Part shown: positions 8,648-17,900 of the stretch, in pieces | Layout: each line of letters begins with the position of its first letter | Numbering within the stretch: position 1 is the stretch's first letter | Source of the DNA: DATBLQ01 sp036555325 | Lineage (GTDB): Bacteria > Pseudomonadota > Alphaproteobacteria > Rhizobiales > Aestuariivirgaceae | DNA length: 64,000 nucleotides | Assembly (NCBI GenBank): GCA_036555325.1 | Contig: DATBLQ010000043.1 | Coordinates: forward strand, 94,455-158,454 | Direction: 5' to 3' | The notes under the pieces: model-generated | Told to the model about the DNA's origin: nothing | What the model saw: the letters and a program-made list of their open reading frames with translations, nothing else | The model's database searches: none | Made by a program: the position numbers and the translations under genes

Positions 8648-9349
8648 ATGCCATTCCAATTGCTTGACCTGATACTGATCGGGATCATGATCATTTCGGG
8701 CCTTCTGGCCCTGATGCGCGGTTTCACCCGCGAAGTCCTGTCGCTGATGGCGTGGGGCATCGCAGGCCTGGCGGCAATCGGTGCAGTGCTTTCCCCCGAG
8801 CTCAATCGCATCGCCGGACAATATTTGCAGCCCGAAGTCGTCGCTAAAATTGCCCTCGGCGGAGGCGTGTTCCTCATCGTCCTCATTATCATGTCGCTGA
8901 TCAGCGTGAGAATCGCCGATTGGGTGCTGGACAGTGCTGCGGGTGCTTTCGACCGCACCATGGGCTTCGTCTACGGGCTGGGGCGCGGCTTGTTGCTCGT
9001 TGCGATCGCCTATCTGTTTTACATCTGGCTCGTTCCCAAGGAGAAGCACGAGGATTGGATACGCAATGCGCGATTGTTGCCCGTGGTCGAAGAGGTGAGC
9101 GCCGTCGTGCTCTCGTTTCTTCCTGCCGATGTTGCTGAAGTTCTCAGAGGCAAGACCTATATCACCAATCAGGAGCAGGCGCCCGGCGACACCGCCGCGC
9201 CCGCTGAGCAGGATGAGGAAGGCTATCAGGCCGGGCAGCAGCGAAATCTCAATCAGCTGATCGAAAGCACTGAGGGCAGCTCGAATGCGGCCGATGGCGA
9301 TTCTGACACCGAACCGGTATTCGGCGGACAAAGCACCACGGGGCAGTGA
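8648..9349 (+). CDS. cvpA: CvpA family membrane protein
   Basis: A 233-residue inner-membrane protein with four hydrophobic segments in the first ~160 residues (about 5-25, 30-50, 65-90 and 110-130) and a charged, Gln/Glu-rich C-terminal tail. The family is named after the E. coli colicin V production protein. Its exact biochemical role is not settled. It lies directly before purF, the same neighbourhood as in many proteobacteria, which supports the call. Confidence 0.9.
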   Translation: MPFQLLDLILIGIMIISGLLALMRGFTREVLSLMAWGIAGLAAIGAVLSPELNRIAGQYLQPEVVAKIALGGGVFLIVLIIMSLISVRIADWVLDSAAGAFDRTMGFVYGLGRGLLLVAIAYLFYIWLVPKEKHEDWIRNARLLPVVEEVSAVVLSFLPADVAEVLRGKTYITNQEQAPGDTAAPAEQDEEGYQAGQQRNLNQLIESTEGSSNAADGDSDTEPVFGGQSTTGQ

Positions 9350-9394
9350 ACCTGCCGCTGTCGAACTGTTTCGGCAATGCCAAGGGGCCAAACG

Positions 9395-10861
9395 ATGGCG
9401 GAGAACAGGCTTAAGTATCTAGACCTGACTGAGGATAGGCTGCGCGAGGAGTGTGGCGTTTTCGGCGTGTTTGGTCACGATGATGCGGCCGCTTTGACAG
9501 CGCTTGGCTTGCACGCCCTTCAACACCGTGGTCAGGAGGCCGCCGGAATCGTCACCTATGACGGACAGAGGTTTCATGCTGAGCGAGGACTTGGCCTTGT
9601 CAGCGATCATTTTTCCAATGAGGAAACCATTGGCCGGCTGAAAGGCCGCTCGGCCATGGGCCACGTCCGCTATTCGACCACCGGCGAAACCATTCTGCGC
9701 AATGTGCAGCCCCTATTCGCAGAGCTGGCAACCGGCGGTCTTGCCGTGGGGCACAATGGCAACCTCACCAACGGGCTTACTTTGAGGCATGAACTGATTT
9801 CTGAGGGGGCCATCTGCCAGTCGACGTCCGACACTGAAGTGATCCTCCATCTGGTGGCGCGCTCTCCAAAGCAAAGAATCATCGAGCGGTTCATCGATGC
9901 GCTGCGTTCTCTCGAGGGAGCCTATTCGCTTGTCGCGCTTACCAACAAGAAACTGATCGGTGCACGCGATCCGCTTGGCATCAGGCCATTGGTGCTCGGT
10001 CAATTCAACGGTTCATATGTACTGGCTTCCGAGACCTGCGCGCTCGATATCATCGGTGCAAGATTCATTCGCGAGATCGAGAACGGCGAGGTCGTGGTTA
10101 TCAGCGACACCGGCCTCGAATCCCTGCGTCCCTTCCCCAAGCTGAGCCCGCGGCCTTGCATTTTCGAATACGTTTACTTCTCCCGGCCCGACAGCATTCT
10201 CGGTGGCCGCTCCATCTATGAGGTGCGCAAGCAGATGGGCCGCCAGCTTGCGCTCGAATCGCCAGCTGATGTGGATGTCGTGATACCGGTGCCCGATTCC
10301 GGCGTGCCTGCGGCCTTGGGGTTTGCCCAGCAATCGAAACTGCCCTTCGAGCTGGGCATCATTCGCAATCACTACGTCGGCCGCACCTTCATCGAGCCGA
10401 CCCAGCAAATCCGTGCACTGGGAGTGAAGCTCAAACACAACGCCAACCGTAAGGCGATAGAAGGCAAGCGCGTACTGCTTGTCGATGATTCGATCGTGCG
10501 CGGCACGACATCGTTTAAGATCGTTCGCATGATGTATGAGGCAGGGGCGAAGGAAGTCCACATGCGCGTTGCGAGCCCACCGATTACGCACCCGGACTTC
10601 TACGGTATCGACACCCCTGAACAGCGCCAACTTCTTGCCGCCACTCATTCGTTGGACGAAATGCGAGACTTCATCGGTGTCCGGTCGTTGGCCTTTCTGT
10701 CGGTCGACGGGATTTATCGGGCTGTGGGCCTGCCTGGACGCGATTCACTCCGGCCGCAATTCACCGATCATTGCTTTACCGGCGACTATCCAACGCCCCT
10801 GACCGACCGCGACGGGCCCCGCCACCCGCGCCAGCTGTCGCTTCTCGCGGAAGCGCGCTGA
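9395..10861 (+). CDS. purF: Amidophosphoribosyltransferase
   Basis: Catalyses the first committed step of purine synthesis, PRPP plus glutamine to phosphoribosylamine. The start at 9395 (MAENRLKYLD, with AAGGGG 7 bases upstream) leaves a 19-residue propeptide before Cys20, the N-terminal nucleophile of the glutaminase domain (EECGVFGVFG). The PRPP loop is visible as VLLVDDSIVRGTT. The C-terminal half is the phosphoribosyltransferase domain. Length 488 is normal. An earlier in-frame ATG at 9377 is less well placed. Confidence 0.96.
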   Translation: MAENRLKYLDLTEDRLREECGVFGVFGHDDAAALTALGLHALQHRGQEAAGIVTYDGQRFHAERGLGLVSDHFSNEETIGRLKGRSAMGHVRYSTTGETILRNVQPLFAELATGGLAVGHNGNLTNGLTLRHELISEGAICQSTSDTEVILHLVARSPKQRIIERFIDALRSLEGAYSLVALTNKKLIGARDPLGIRPLVLGQFNGSYVLASETCALDIIGARFIREIENGEVVVISDTGLESLRPFPKLSPRPCIFEYVYFSRPDSILGGRSIYEVRKQMGRQLALESPADVDVVIPVPDSGVPAALGFAQQSKLPFELGIIRNHYVGRTFIEPTQQIRALGVKLKHNANRKAIEGKRVLLVDDSIVRGTTSFKIVRMMYEAGAKEVHMRVASPPITHPDFYGIDTPEQRQLLAATHSLDEMRDFIGVRSLAFLSVDGIYRAVGLPGRDSLRPQFTDHCFTGDYPTPLTDRDGPRHPRQLSLLAEAR

Positions 10862-10870
10862 TCGCTCTCG

Positions 10871-11620
10871 ATGTCCCAAACGCTCGAGCATCGCATTGCG
10901 CTGGTAACGGGCGCCTCGCGCGGCATCGGTCGCTCCATTGCTCAAGCTTTGGCCCGCCGTGGCGCCCACGTGGTTGCCGTTGCCCGAACCAGAGGCGGGC
11001 TTGAGGAGCTCGATGACGAAATCAGGGCGATAAACGGAACTGCCTCGTTGGTCCCGTTGGATTTGCGGCACCCGGAAGGCATCGATCAGCTGGCGAAAGT
11101 GGTCTTCGAACGCTGGAAAAAACTCGATATCCTCGTAGGCAACGCCGGGATCCTCGGCATCCTTTCGCCCCTTGGCCACATCGAGCCGAAAACCTGGGAT
11201 GAGGTCATGCTGGTTAATGTCACGGCCAACTGGCGATTGATCCGCGCCTTCGATCCGCTGCTCCGCCTGTCGGATGCCGGTCGCGCCATTTTCGTAACCT
11301 CGGCGGCCGTGTATAAACTACTGGCCTACTGGGGCCCCTACTCGGTTTCCAAGGCAGCCCTGGAGGCCCTGGTGAAGACCTATGCGGCGGAAACCGTCAC
11401 GACTCCTGTGAAGGTGAACCTGTTGAACCCAGGGCCCGTTCGCACTCGCATGCGGGCACAGGCCTTTCCCGGCGAGGATCCGGAAAGCTTGACCCCGCCG
11501 GAAGCAATTGCGGAAGCCGTCCTCCCTCTCGTGGCCATGGAACTCGATCAGTCGGGCAGCATCTTCGACTTCATCGATGGGCGCCTCCAGCCGCGAGCGC
11601 CCCATCGACGTTCCACCTGA
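10871..11620 (+). CDS. SDR family NAD(P)-dependent oxidoreductase
   Basis: Classical short-chain dehydrogenase of 249 residues beginning 9 bases after the purF stop. The cofactor loop TGASRGIGR is at about 13-21, NAG near 90, and YSVSK holds the catalytic Tyr and Lys. The substrate cannot be read from the sequence. The gene commonly follows purF in this bacterial group, so co-transcription is likely. Confidence 0.9.
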   Translation: MSQTLEHRIALVTGASRGIGRSIAQALARRGAHVVAVARTRGGLEELDDEIRAINGTASLVPLDLRHPEGIDQLAKVVFERWKKLDILVGNAGILGILSPLGHIEPKTWDEVMLVNVTANWRLIRAFDPLLRLSDAGRAIFVTSAAVYKLLAYWGPYSVSKAALEALVKTYAAETVTTPVKVNLLNPGPVRTRMRAQAFPGEDPESLTPPEAIAEAVLPLVAMELDQSGSIFDFIDGRLQPRAPHRRST

Positions 11621-11680
11621 TTCGACAGGTCATGCGCCGAGTTAAGTCTCGCGCATCTCTTGTCATGATCCCAACGCAAA

Positions 11681-11721
11681 GATGCCCGGACCGCGCCGCT
11701 TCCTGCGGCGGTCCGGGCATC
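11681..11721. terminator. Strong hairpin between convergent genes
   Basis: GATGCCCGGACCGC at 11681-11694 is repeated inverted at 11708-11721 around a short GC-rich loop. It lies between the ends of the rightward SDR gene and the leftward binding-protein gene. The leftward side shows only a weak TTTGCG run, so a bidirectional terminator is likely but not classical. Confidence 0.6.
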
Positions 11722-11742
11722 CGTTGGTTCGGAGTTTCGGCC

Positions 11743-13410
11743 CTAGGCTTCGATCCCCCATTCTTCGCAGAAGAAGTAGCGGGTCGGGTGCCCCTGGAAA
11801 CCCTTCACCTTCTTGTCGACCGGGAAGATGATCGAGCGCCACAAGGGCTGCACGATCGGACCGTCTTCCTGGAGGATTCGCTCGAGCTCGCCCACGATTT
11901 CCGAGCGCGCCTTGACGTCGAGCGTGCCTTCGGCCTTGGTCAGAAGCTCATCGAACTGCTTGTTGGAATAGGCCGACTCGTTCCACGGCACGCCCGTGCG
12001 ATAAGCGAGGCCAAGGACCATGATGCCGAGCGGGCGATGGGTCCATTCCGTGAAGCCGAACGGCACCTTGTCCCACACTTCCCAGAATTTCGCGGAAGGC
12101 ATCAGGTTGATCTTGCAGTTGATGCCAGCCTCCTTCCACTGGCCAACCATGGTTTCGACTGCTCCCTGTTCCCAGCTGGGCTCGGGCTTGCAGACTATCT
12201 CGGTTTCCAGGCCATTGGGGAATCCGGCTTCGGCGAGCAATTTCTTGGCAGCCTCCACGTCGCGCTTCATCTCCGGAAGCTTGAAATACTCGGGGTGGAT
12301 GCGGGCGACATGGTGGTGCTCCGCCACTTCGCCCAAGCCCTTGTGGGCGATCTGCAGCACCGGCGCATTGTCGGTCGCCAGGCGGAAGGCCTTGCGCACC
12401 TTCGGGTCGTCGAAGGGCTTCTGGTCGAGGCGCATGCGGGCGACGGCAGTCTGGGCGGTCACCGTTTCGACGACGTCGATGTGACTCATGGCCTTGTAAA
12501 GGTCGATCTGCTCGACGTTGGCATTGTAGGCGAGATGCACCTGGTTCGACTGGATGGCGGCAGCCGTCGCCGGCGGATTGTCACCGAGGTCGACGAACTC
12601 GACGCTGTCGAGATGGGCACCGCGGCCCTCCACCGCCTTCACAACAGCCTTGCGGCTTTCCTCGTGCTCCACCAGCGTGAAGGCGCCGGTACCGCGAGAA
12701 CCGACCTTGAAGGTGCCTCCTTCCTTGGGATCGAGCATCAGGAATGGATAGTGGAAGAAGGTTTCAGGCAGCGCGATATTAGCGGTCTGAAGATTGAGGA
12801 CGAGAGTCTTGGGATCCTTCACCTCGATGGCGTTGGCGTCCCACAGCTCGTATTTCTTGACAGGCTCGCCCTTGTCGTTCTTCTCACCGGTCTCGGTGAC
12901 CTTCAGGAGCACCGCTTCCAACAGACCCAGAACCGACGATCCGGTGTTGGGGTCGAGGCAGTGCTTGATGTTCCAAGCGGCATCTTCGGCCGTGAATGGC
13001 TCGCCGTCATGCCAGTTGATGTCCGCGATGGTGAAGGTCCAGCTCTTAAGATCGGGAGAGACTTCCCATTTCGAGGCAAGATGTGGCCTGGTGACGTTAT
13101 CGGAGCCGGTGCGGGTCAGGTAGCCGTCCGTCTGGCGGACAATGTTGGAATCGAACGCCCAGGAAAACGTGTGCGGGTTATCAACCTTTGGCACGCGCAT
13201 CGATACTTTGACGATACCGCCTTTCGGCAGGTCCTGAGCGCGTGCGGGCGGAGCAAAGGGCTCGCCCGTGATCTTGCCTGCCCACATATAGGCAGCTCCC
13301 GCCGACATGCCGAGCAGCGCCGAGTAGCGCACGAACTCGCGCCGCGAAATCAGCTTGTCGGCAAGCTGCTGCTTCAGCTTCGGTATCCAAATATGCTCTT
13401 TGTCAGACAT
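11743..13410 (-). CDS. ABC transporter substrate-binding protein, family 5
   Basis: Periplasmic peptide/opine-type solute-binding protein of 555 residues. The N-terminus carries a twin-arginine signal (SRREFVRYSALLG near residue 22), suggesting Tat export. The mature protein has the family 5 pattern, including WTFTIADINWHDGEPFTAEDA. GGAGG precedes the ATG. No permease or ATPase gene is adjacent, so it is an orphan that must use a transporter encoded elsewhere. The ligand is unknown; peptides, opines and similar compounds are usual in the family. Confidence 0.9.
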   Translation of the reverse strand: MSDKEHIWIPKLKQQLADKLISRREFVRYSALLGMSAGAAYMWAGKITGEPFAPPARAQDLPKGGIVKVSMRVPKVDNPHTFSWAFDSNIVRQTDGYLTRTGSDNVTRPHLASKWEVSPDLKSWTFTIADINWHDGEPFTAEDAAWNIKHCLDPNTGSSVLGLLEAVLLKVTETGEKNDKGEPVKKYELWDANAIEVKDPKTLVLNLQTANIALPETFFHYPFLMLDPKEGGTFKVGSRGTGAFTLVEHEESRKAVVKAVEGRGAHLDSVEFVDLGDNPPATAAAIQSNQVHLAYNANVEQIDLYKAMSHIDVVETVTAQTAVARMRLDQKPFDDPKVRKAFRLATDNAPVLQIAHKGLGEVAEHHHVARIHPEYFKLPEMKRDVEAAKKLLAEAGFPNGLETEIVCKPEPSWEQGAVETMVGQWKEAGINCKINLMPSAKFWEVWDKVPFGFTEWTHRPLGIMVLGLAYRTGVPWNESAYSNKQFDELLTKAEGTLDVKARSEIVGELERILQEDGPIVQPLWRSIIFPVDKKVKGFQGHPTRYFFCEEWGIEA

Positions 13411-13648
13411 TTTGCTACTACCTCCCAGGCGAATTCCGTAACTCCCTGCGGGCGGACACCACCCGCGCTCACAGACCCGGTCCGGATCGGTGATTTCCCG
13501 ACCCTAGCACCTGCCCAAGGTGAATCCAAATGGTGAAACAAGTTTACGGTATTGCGGGGATTGAACTCTTTCCGCCTCGGCCAAAGCGTCCGCCCGCAAG
13601 GGATGAACAGCGCTGAATTCGGGTCTGCCCTGAGCCTTGCAGGAAATT

Positions 13649-15112
13649 CTAGGGAAACTGAGGGGGTGGGGTAAAACCGTAATAGTTGTGCTCGATTAGG
13701 CGGGCGAACTGAATTGCGGTCATATCTTCGTGCTCGGCCGCCACGATCTGTACGCCCACGGGCAGCCCCGTGGCAGTCAGGCCGATAGGAGCAACGGTTG
13801 CAGGCAAATAGAAACAGCCTGAGTAACCCGCCCAAAAGAGTTGATCGACTGCTGGAACCTTCCTGCCATTGACCGTAATGGTGCGTTCATGCCGTTCGCC
13901 CTCGTGATCATGGGGAAACGCTGCCGAGGCGGCCGTCGGGCACAGCAGAAGGTCGTAGTCTTTGAAGAAATCTTCCCACAGGCGCCGCATTTCATGGCGG
14001 CGGTTGTTCACTTGAAGCCAATCGCGGTGCGACATCGTGTATCCGCGCAGCATCTTGGCGAAATAGCTTTGATCGTCGCCCTTCAATTGACGGGCCTTCT
14101 CCACGTTCAAGGCAAAGTCTTCATCCGTCTGCCGGCGGCTCGTGGCCGAGCGCAGGAGCTTGATATAGACGTCCCATGCTTCCTGCGACGAGAATGCCGG
14201 ACGCGCCGTCATCGATAACGCTCTTACGCGCTGTTCGAGCCAACGCGCCAGCGCGGCGATCGCGTCTTGAACAGCCTCATCGACGTCGCTCACTGGATCG
14301 TTTAGCATCACCGCGATCCGATAGTCGTTGAGCTTCGTATGCCGGGGCCGGACCAGGCGATAGGACGCTGCCCTTGCTTCCTGCGCTTTTGGACCGACCA
14401 AAAGCTCCATGGCCACAGCCAGATCATCCGCACTTCGGGCCATTGGACCGGCCACTGAGATGTCGCCTGCAGCGAACACGCCGGGTAGAAAATGCCCCTC
14501 CATAGAAACGATGCCGTATGTCGCCTTGTGGCCATAGACCCCGCAATAATGCGCGGGGTTGCGGATTGAAGCGCCGATATCGCTCCCGATCTCGAGCGCC
14601 GACATACCGGTGGCAAGCGACACGGCGGCACCCCCGGATGAGCCGCCGGGCGATCTACTCAAATCCCAGGGATTGTTGGTTGTGCCATAGATATCGTTGA
14701 AGCTCTGCCAATCGGCAAGCATCACGGGAACGTTGGTCTTGCCGTAGATCACCGCACCCGCCACTTGCAGCCGCTGCACTGCAGCTGCATCGCTTAAGGC
14801 AATGTTGTTGCGATATTGGGGTACTCCCCAGGTCGAAGGAGTTCCCGTCCAGTCGAAGGATTCCTTGATTGTCGTGGGTACCCCCTCGAACGGACCGCGA
14901 GGTTCGCCGGCTTTCAAACGTTTGTCGGAGTCAGCCGCAGCCTTGCGGGCGCGTTCGATGTCCGTGACTATGATGGCGTTGAGCCGCGGGTTGAAAGTCT
15001 CGTAACGTTGCCAGCAGTGATCGAGCAACTCACCCGCACCAACCTGTCTTTCGCGGAGCAACCGTGCGAGTTCAATCGCACTCTTGTAATGAAGTGGTGT
15101 GGAATTGTTCAT
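13649..15112 (-). CDS. Amidase signature family hydrolase
   Basis: A 487-residue amidase. Catalytic Lys83 (TTIKESFDW), cis-Ser158 (SPGGSSGGAA) and nucleophile Ser182 (GSDIGASIRNP) are all present, so it should be active. The ATG at 15112 was preferred to a TTG at 15145 that has no ribosome site. It follows the two permease genes of the neighbouring ABC transporter by about 80 bases in the same direction, so it may hydrolyse an imported amide. The substrate cannot be read directly. Confidence 0.92.
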   Translation of the reverse strand: MNNSTPLHYKSAIELARLLRERQVGAGELLDHCWQRYETFNPRLNAIIVTDIERARKAAADSDKRLKAGEPRGPFEGVPTTIKESFDWTGTPSTWGVPQYRNNIALSDAAAVQRLQVAGAVIYGKTNVPVMLADWQSFNDIYGTTNNPWDLSRSPGGSSGGAAVSLATGMSALEIGSDIGASIRNPAHYCGVYGHKATYGIVSMEGHFLPGVFAAGDISVAGPMARSADDLAVAMELLVGPKAQEARAASYRLVRPRHTKLNDYRIAVMLNDPVSDVDEAVQDAIAALARWLEQRVRALSMTARPAFSSQEAWDVYIKLLRSATSRRQTDEDFALNVEKARQLKGDDQSYFAKMLRGYTMSHRDWLQVNNRRHEMRRLWEDFFKDYDLLLCPTAASAAFPHDHEGERHERTITVNGRKVPAVDQLFWAGYSGCFYLPATVAPIGLTATGLPVGVQIVAAEHEDMTAIQFARLIEHNYYGFTPPPQFP

Positions 15113-15192
15113 CTGGCCGCCAAAATCAAGGGATGTAGAATTCAAATGAGGTCGCGTTCATCTTCGCACATGCTCCACGCCGCCAACGCCCA

Positions 15193-15969
15193 TCACCCCC
15201 GATAGCGCGTTAGCCGCAGCGCCAGCCCTGCGCATACTACCGTAAGTATGAGGAGCACCGTGGCAATGGCGTTGATCGAGGGATCGAGTGTGGTCCTGAG
15301 CTTTCCCCAAACGAAGGTGGAGATGGTATTGCCGCCGCCCAAGGTGAAGGAGGCGATGATGAAATCATCAAGCGAAATGGAAGCTGCGATGAGTGCCGAT
15401 CCAACGATGGCCGCGCTGATTTGCGGCAGGATGACGAGCCTGAACGACTGCCAGGGAGAGGCTCCAAGATCGCGTGCGGCATCAACCGATGACCAGTCGA
15501 AGGATTTAAGCCGCGAAAGGACGATAAGTATGACGAACGGCTGGGTGACCAAGACATGGCCGAGCACCACCACTGGCACGCCGAGGTCCAGGGAAAAACC
15601 TCGGACGAACAGGACGACGATGCCAATGGCTATGACGAGCGGCGGCAGCATGACCGGCAGCGATACCATCGCCGTTATGCTGCGGGCCAGCCGCGGCGCC
15701 ATGCGATCAAGCGCCAGGGCTGCCGCCGTGCCGGCGGCGGTCGCGAACAACGCTGTCGCAACGGCAACGATCGCGCTGATCCTGAACGCGCTGTGAAAAC
15801 CAGTGTCCGCGACGAGTTTTCGATACCAGGCGAATGTCGGCTGGCCCATCGGAAAACCAATCAGCGGGTTTGAACCAAAGGAAAAGAAAACCACGAGTAC
15901 AATCGGCCCCAAAAGAAACACGAGTAGCAGCAAGACAATTGCCGACCAGCCGATCGTGCCGCTTTTCAT
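15193..15969 (-). CDS. Polyamine-type ABC transporter permease
   Basis: Inner-membrane permease (PotC-like) of 258 residues with six hydrophobic segments. The coupling-loop motif is DAARDLGASPWQSFRLVILP near residue 170. The ATG at 15969 overlaps the stop of the upstream permease as ATGA, which decides the start. It works with the permease at 15966, the ATPase at 16796 and the binding protein at 17901. Confidence 0.93.
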   Translation of the reverse strand: MKSGTIGWSAIVLLLLVFLLGPIVLVVFFSFGSNPLIGFPMGQPTFAWYRKLVADTGFHSAFRISAIVAVATALFATAAGTAAALALDRMAPRLARSITAMVSLPVMLPPLVIAIGIVVLFVRGFSLDLGVPVVVLGHVLVTQPFVILIVLSRLKSFDWSSVDAARDLGASPWQSFRLVILPQISAAIVGSALIAASISLDDFIIASFTLGGGNTISTFVWGKLRTTLDPSINAIATVLLILTVVCAGLALRLTRYRG

Positions 15970-16799
15970 TTCGCCCTCGCTTTCATAAGCAACGCGACCA
16001 CCCCCAGAAGAAACACGCACGATGCCAGGAGGCCCAGCGACATCGCGGCTCCCGCCGGCCAGTTGAATCGCGTCGAAAACTCAAGCGCTACAAATTGACC
16101 CAGCATGCTTCCGGACGTGCCCCCCAGCAGCATTGGCGTCACGTAGTCGCCGGCCGCGATCAAAAAACAGAATGCAAAAGCTGAGTACACGCCGGTGCTC
16201 ACCAGCGGCAGGACCACTCGGACGAAGGACTGTGTCGGAGAGGCCCCAAGGTCGCGCGCCGCCTCGAGCGTCGTGTCGGAAATATTTCGCATCGCCGCGT
16301 AGATGGGCAGAATGGCAAAAGGCAGTAGGAAATTGACGAGCGCCACGATGACGGTCCCGCGACTGTAGATCAGCCAGTCTAAGGGCGCTTTGGTCAGGCC
16401 AAGGGCGATCAACGCACTGTTTATGATGCCGTCGGCCCCAAGTATGATTTTCCATGCGTAGACCTTGACCAGATAGCCGCCAAACAGCGTTATGAGCACT
16501 GCAATGATCAAGGCATCGCCGAAACGGCCGGCCTTGAACCGCGCTGCATAGGCAAAAGCGAGCCCGACAGCCGTACAAATGATGCCCGCGGTCAACCCCA
16601 CCGCAAGGGTGTAAAGCGTAAGGGTGCCATACTCTGTCGCAAAACGTTCCCAGGCGGTGAACGTAAAATCCGGCCGCAACCGGAAATTTTTCACCGACCA
16701 GAAACTGATCACCACCAGGAACAACAAAGGCAGGGCGAAAACGATTGCAACGACCGCGGTAGAAGGTGCGAGCAGCAGTGCGTTTCGCCGTATCGTCAT
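15966..16799 (-). CDS. Polyamine-type ABC transporter permease
   Basis: PotB-like inner-membrane permease of 277 residues. A first hydrophobic segment at about 10-35 is followed by a periplasmic region and five more. The EAARDLGASPTQSFVRVVLP coupling loop interacts with the ATPase. It overlaps both neighbours by 4 bases (ATGA), showing tight translational coupling within the transporter operon. Confidence 0.93.
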   Translation of the reverse strand: MTIRRNALLLAPSTAVVAIVFALPLLFLVVISFWSVKNFRLRPDFTFTAWERFATEYGTLTLYTLAVGLTAGIICTAVGLAFAYAARFKAGRFGDALIIAVLITLFGGYLVKVYAWKIILGADGIINSALIALGLTKAPLDWLIYSRGTVIVALVNFLLPFAILPIYAAMRNISDTTLEAARDLGASPTQSFVRVVLPLVSTGVYSAFAFCFLIAAGDYVTPMLLGGTSGSMLGQFVALEFSTRFNWPAGAAMSLGLLASCVFLLGVVALLMKARAK

Positions 16800-17842
16800 G
16801 ATTGATGCTCGTTGATGACGCGATGATCACCGGGCGCCCAGCCCAAGTTTACGACTTCTCCCATCTTGTAGCTGTCGCTTCCGATGAAACCGTGATCGTG
16901 CACAATGACGTGCTCGCCTGAGTTCAGTACCGCCGTGACCTTCAGTGTCTCGCCCAAAAACACCCTCTCACTGATGCGGGCTTCGAGCTTCAGGCTGTCC
17001 GCATCGGGATCGCGAACGATCTGGTTGGGCCGCACCAGCACGTGGATATCGCCATCTGGTCCGGAATCCGGAAAGCTGATTCCGCACGCCAGGCTGATCA
17101 GCCCGGATTTCCGCTTTCCTTTCAGCATCGTGGCTTCTCCGACAAAGCCTGCGACGAAAAGAGTTTGCGGATCGAGATAGATTTCCTCCGGCGATCCGAT
17201 CTGTTCAACACGCCCATGGTTCATGACGACAACGCGGCTGGCAAGCCCAAACGCCTCACCCTGATCGTGGGTCACGAAAATAAACGTGCCGCCGATCTCG
17301 CGATGGATGCGGCGGAGCTCATCCTGCATGGCTTGGCGCAGCTTCAGATCGAGGGCTGCCAGCGGTTCATCGAGCAGCAGCACCTTGGGTTTCATGATCA
17401 ATGCGCGCGCCAGCGCTACCCGCTGCTGCTGCCCGCCGGAAAGACTGCCGATCGGTCTGTCGCTGAATTCGGAAAGCCGCACAAGATGAAGCGCTTCTTT
17501 CACTTTGTCCGTGATTGCAGACTCGGATTCGCGCCGAAGCTTGAGCCCAAACGCAATGTTCTGTGCCACGCTGAGATGCGGAAAGAGGCCATAGCCCTGA
17601 AAGACCATGTTGGTTGGCCTCTTTTCCGGGCCCAAGGCGGTAACATCGGTGCCATCGACGATAACCCGTCCGGTGGACGGCTCGGTGAAGCCGGCGATCA
17701 TGCGAAGCAACGTCGATTTTCCGCAGCCTGATGGTCCCAGAACCGCGCAGAAATCGCCCGCCTCGATATCGAGGTCGACAGTGTGAACGGCGGTAGTTCC
17801 GCCGAAAGTCTTGCTCAGGCTGTCAAGGCTCAAGAGCGGCAT
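16796..17842 (-). CDS. Polyamine-type ABC transporter ATP-binding protein
   Basis: PotA-like ATPase of 348 residues. Walker A GPSGCGKST is at about 35-43, the signature is SLSGGQQQR, Walker B is VLLLDEPLAALD and a switch His lies in FVTHDQ. A TOBE-like C-terminal domain starts at about residue 240. It energises the permeases encoded next. A hairpin lies between it and the binding-protein gene upstream. Confidence 0.94.
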   Translation of the reverse strand: MPLLSLDSLSKTFGGTTAVHTVDLDIEAGDFCAVLGPSGCGKSTLLRMIAGFTEPSTGRVIVDGTDVTALGPEKRPTNMVFQGYGLFPHLSVAQNIAFGLKLRRESESAITDKVKEALHLVRLSEFSDRPIGSLSGGQQQRVALARALIMKPKVLLLDEPLAALDLKLRQAMQDELRRIHREIGGTFIFVTHDQGEAFGLASRVVVMNHGRVEQIGSPEEIYLDPQTLFVAGFVGEATMLKGKRKSGLISLACGISFPDSGPDGDIHVLVRPNQIVRDPDADSLKLEARISERVFLGETLKVTAVLNSGEHVIVHDHGFIGSDSYKMGEVVNLGWAPGDHRVINEHQS

Positions 17843-17853
17843 GGCAAAAGAAA

Positions 17854-17887
17854 CGCAAAGACCGTCGCGAGAAACGGCGGTCTTGCG
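17854..17887 (-). promoter_or_regulatory. Intergenic hairpin after the binding-protein gene
   Basis: GCAAAGACCG at 17855-17864 pairs with CGGTCTTGC at 17878-17886 with one bulged A. It lies between the highly needed binding-protein gene and the ATPase gene of the same operon. Such structures often stabilise the upstream message or partly terminate transcription, giving more binding protein than membrane components. That role is inferred from position. Confidence 0.5.
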
Positions 17888-17900
17888 CCTTCTTGTTGGA

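Noticed and set aside
11632..13536. 634-residue plus-strand open frame
   Set aside because: It is antisense to the family 5 binding protein, which has a Tat signal, family motifs and a ribosome site. The long frame reflects high GC.
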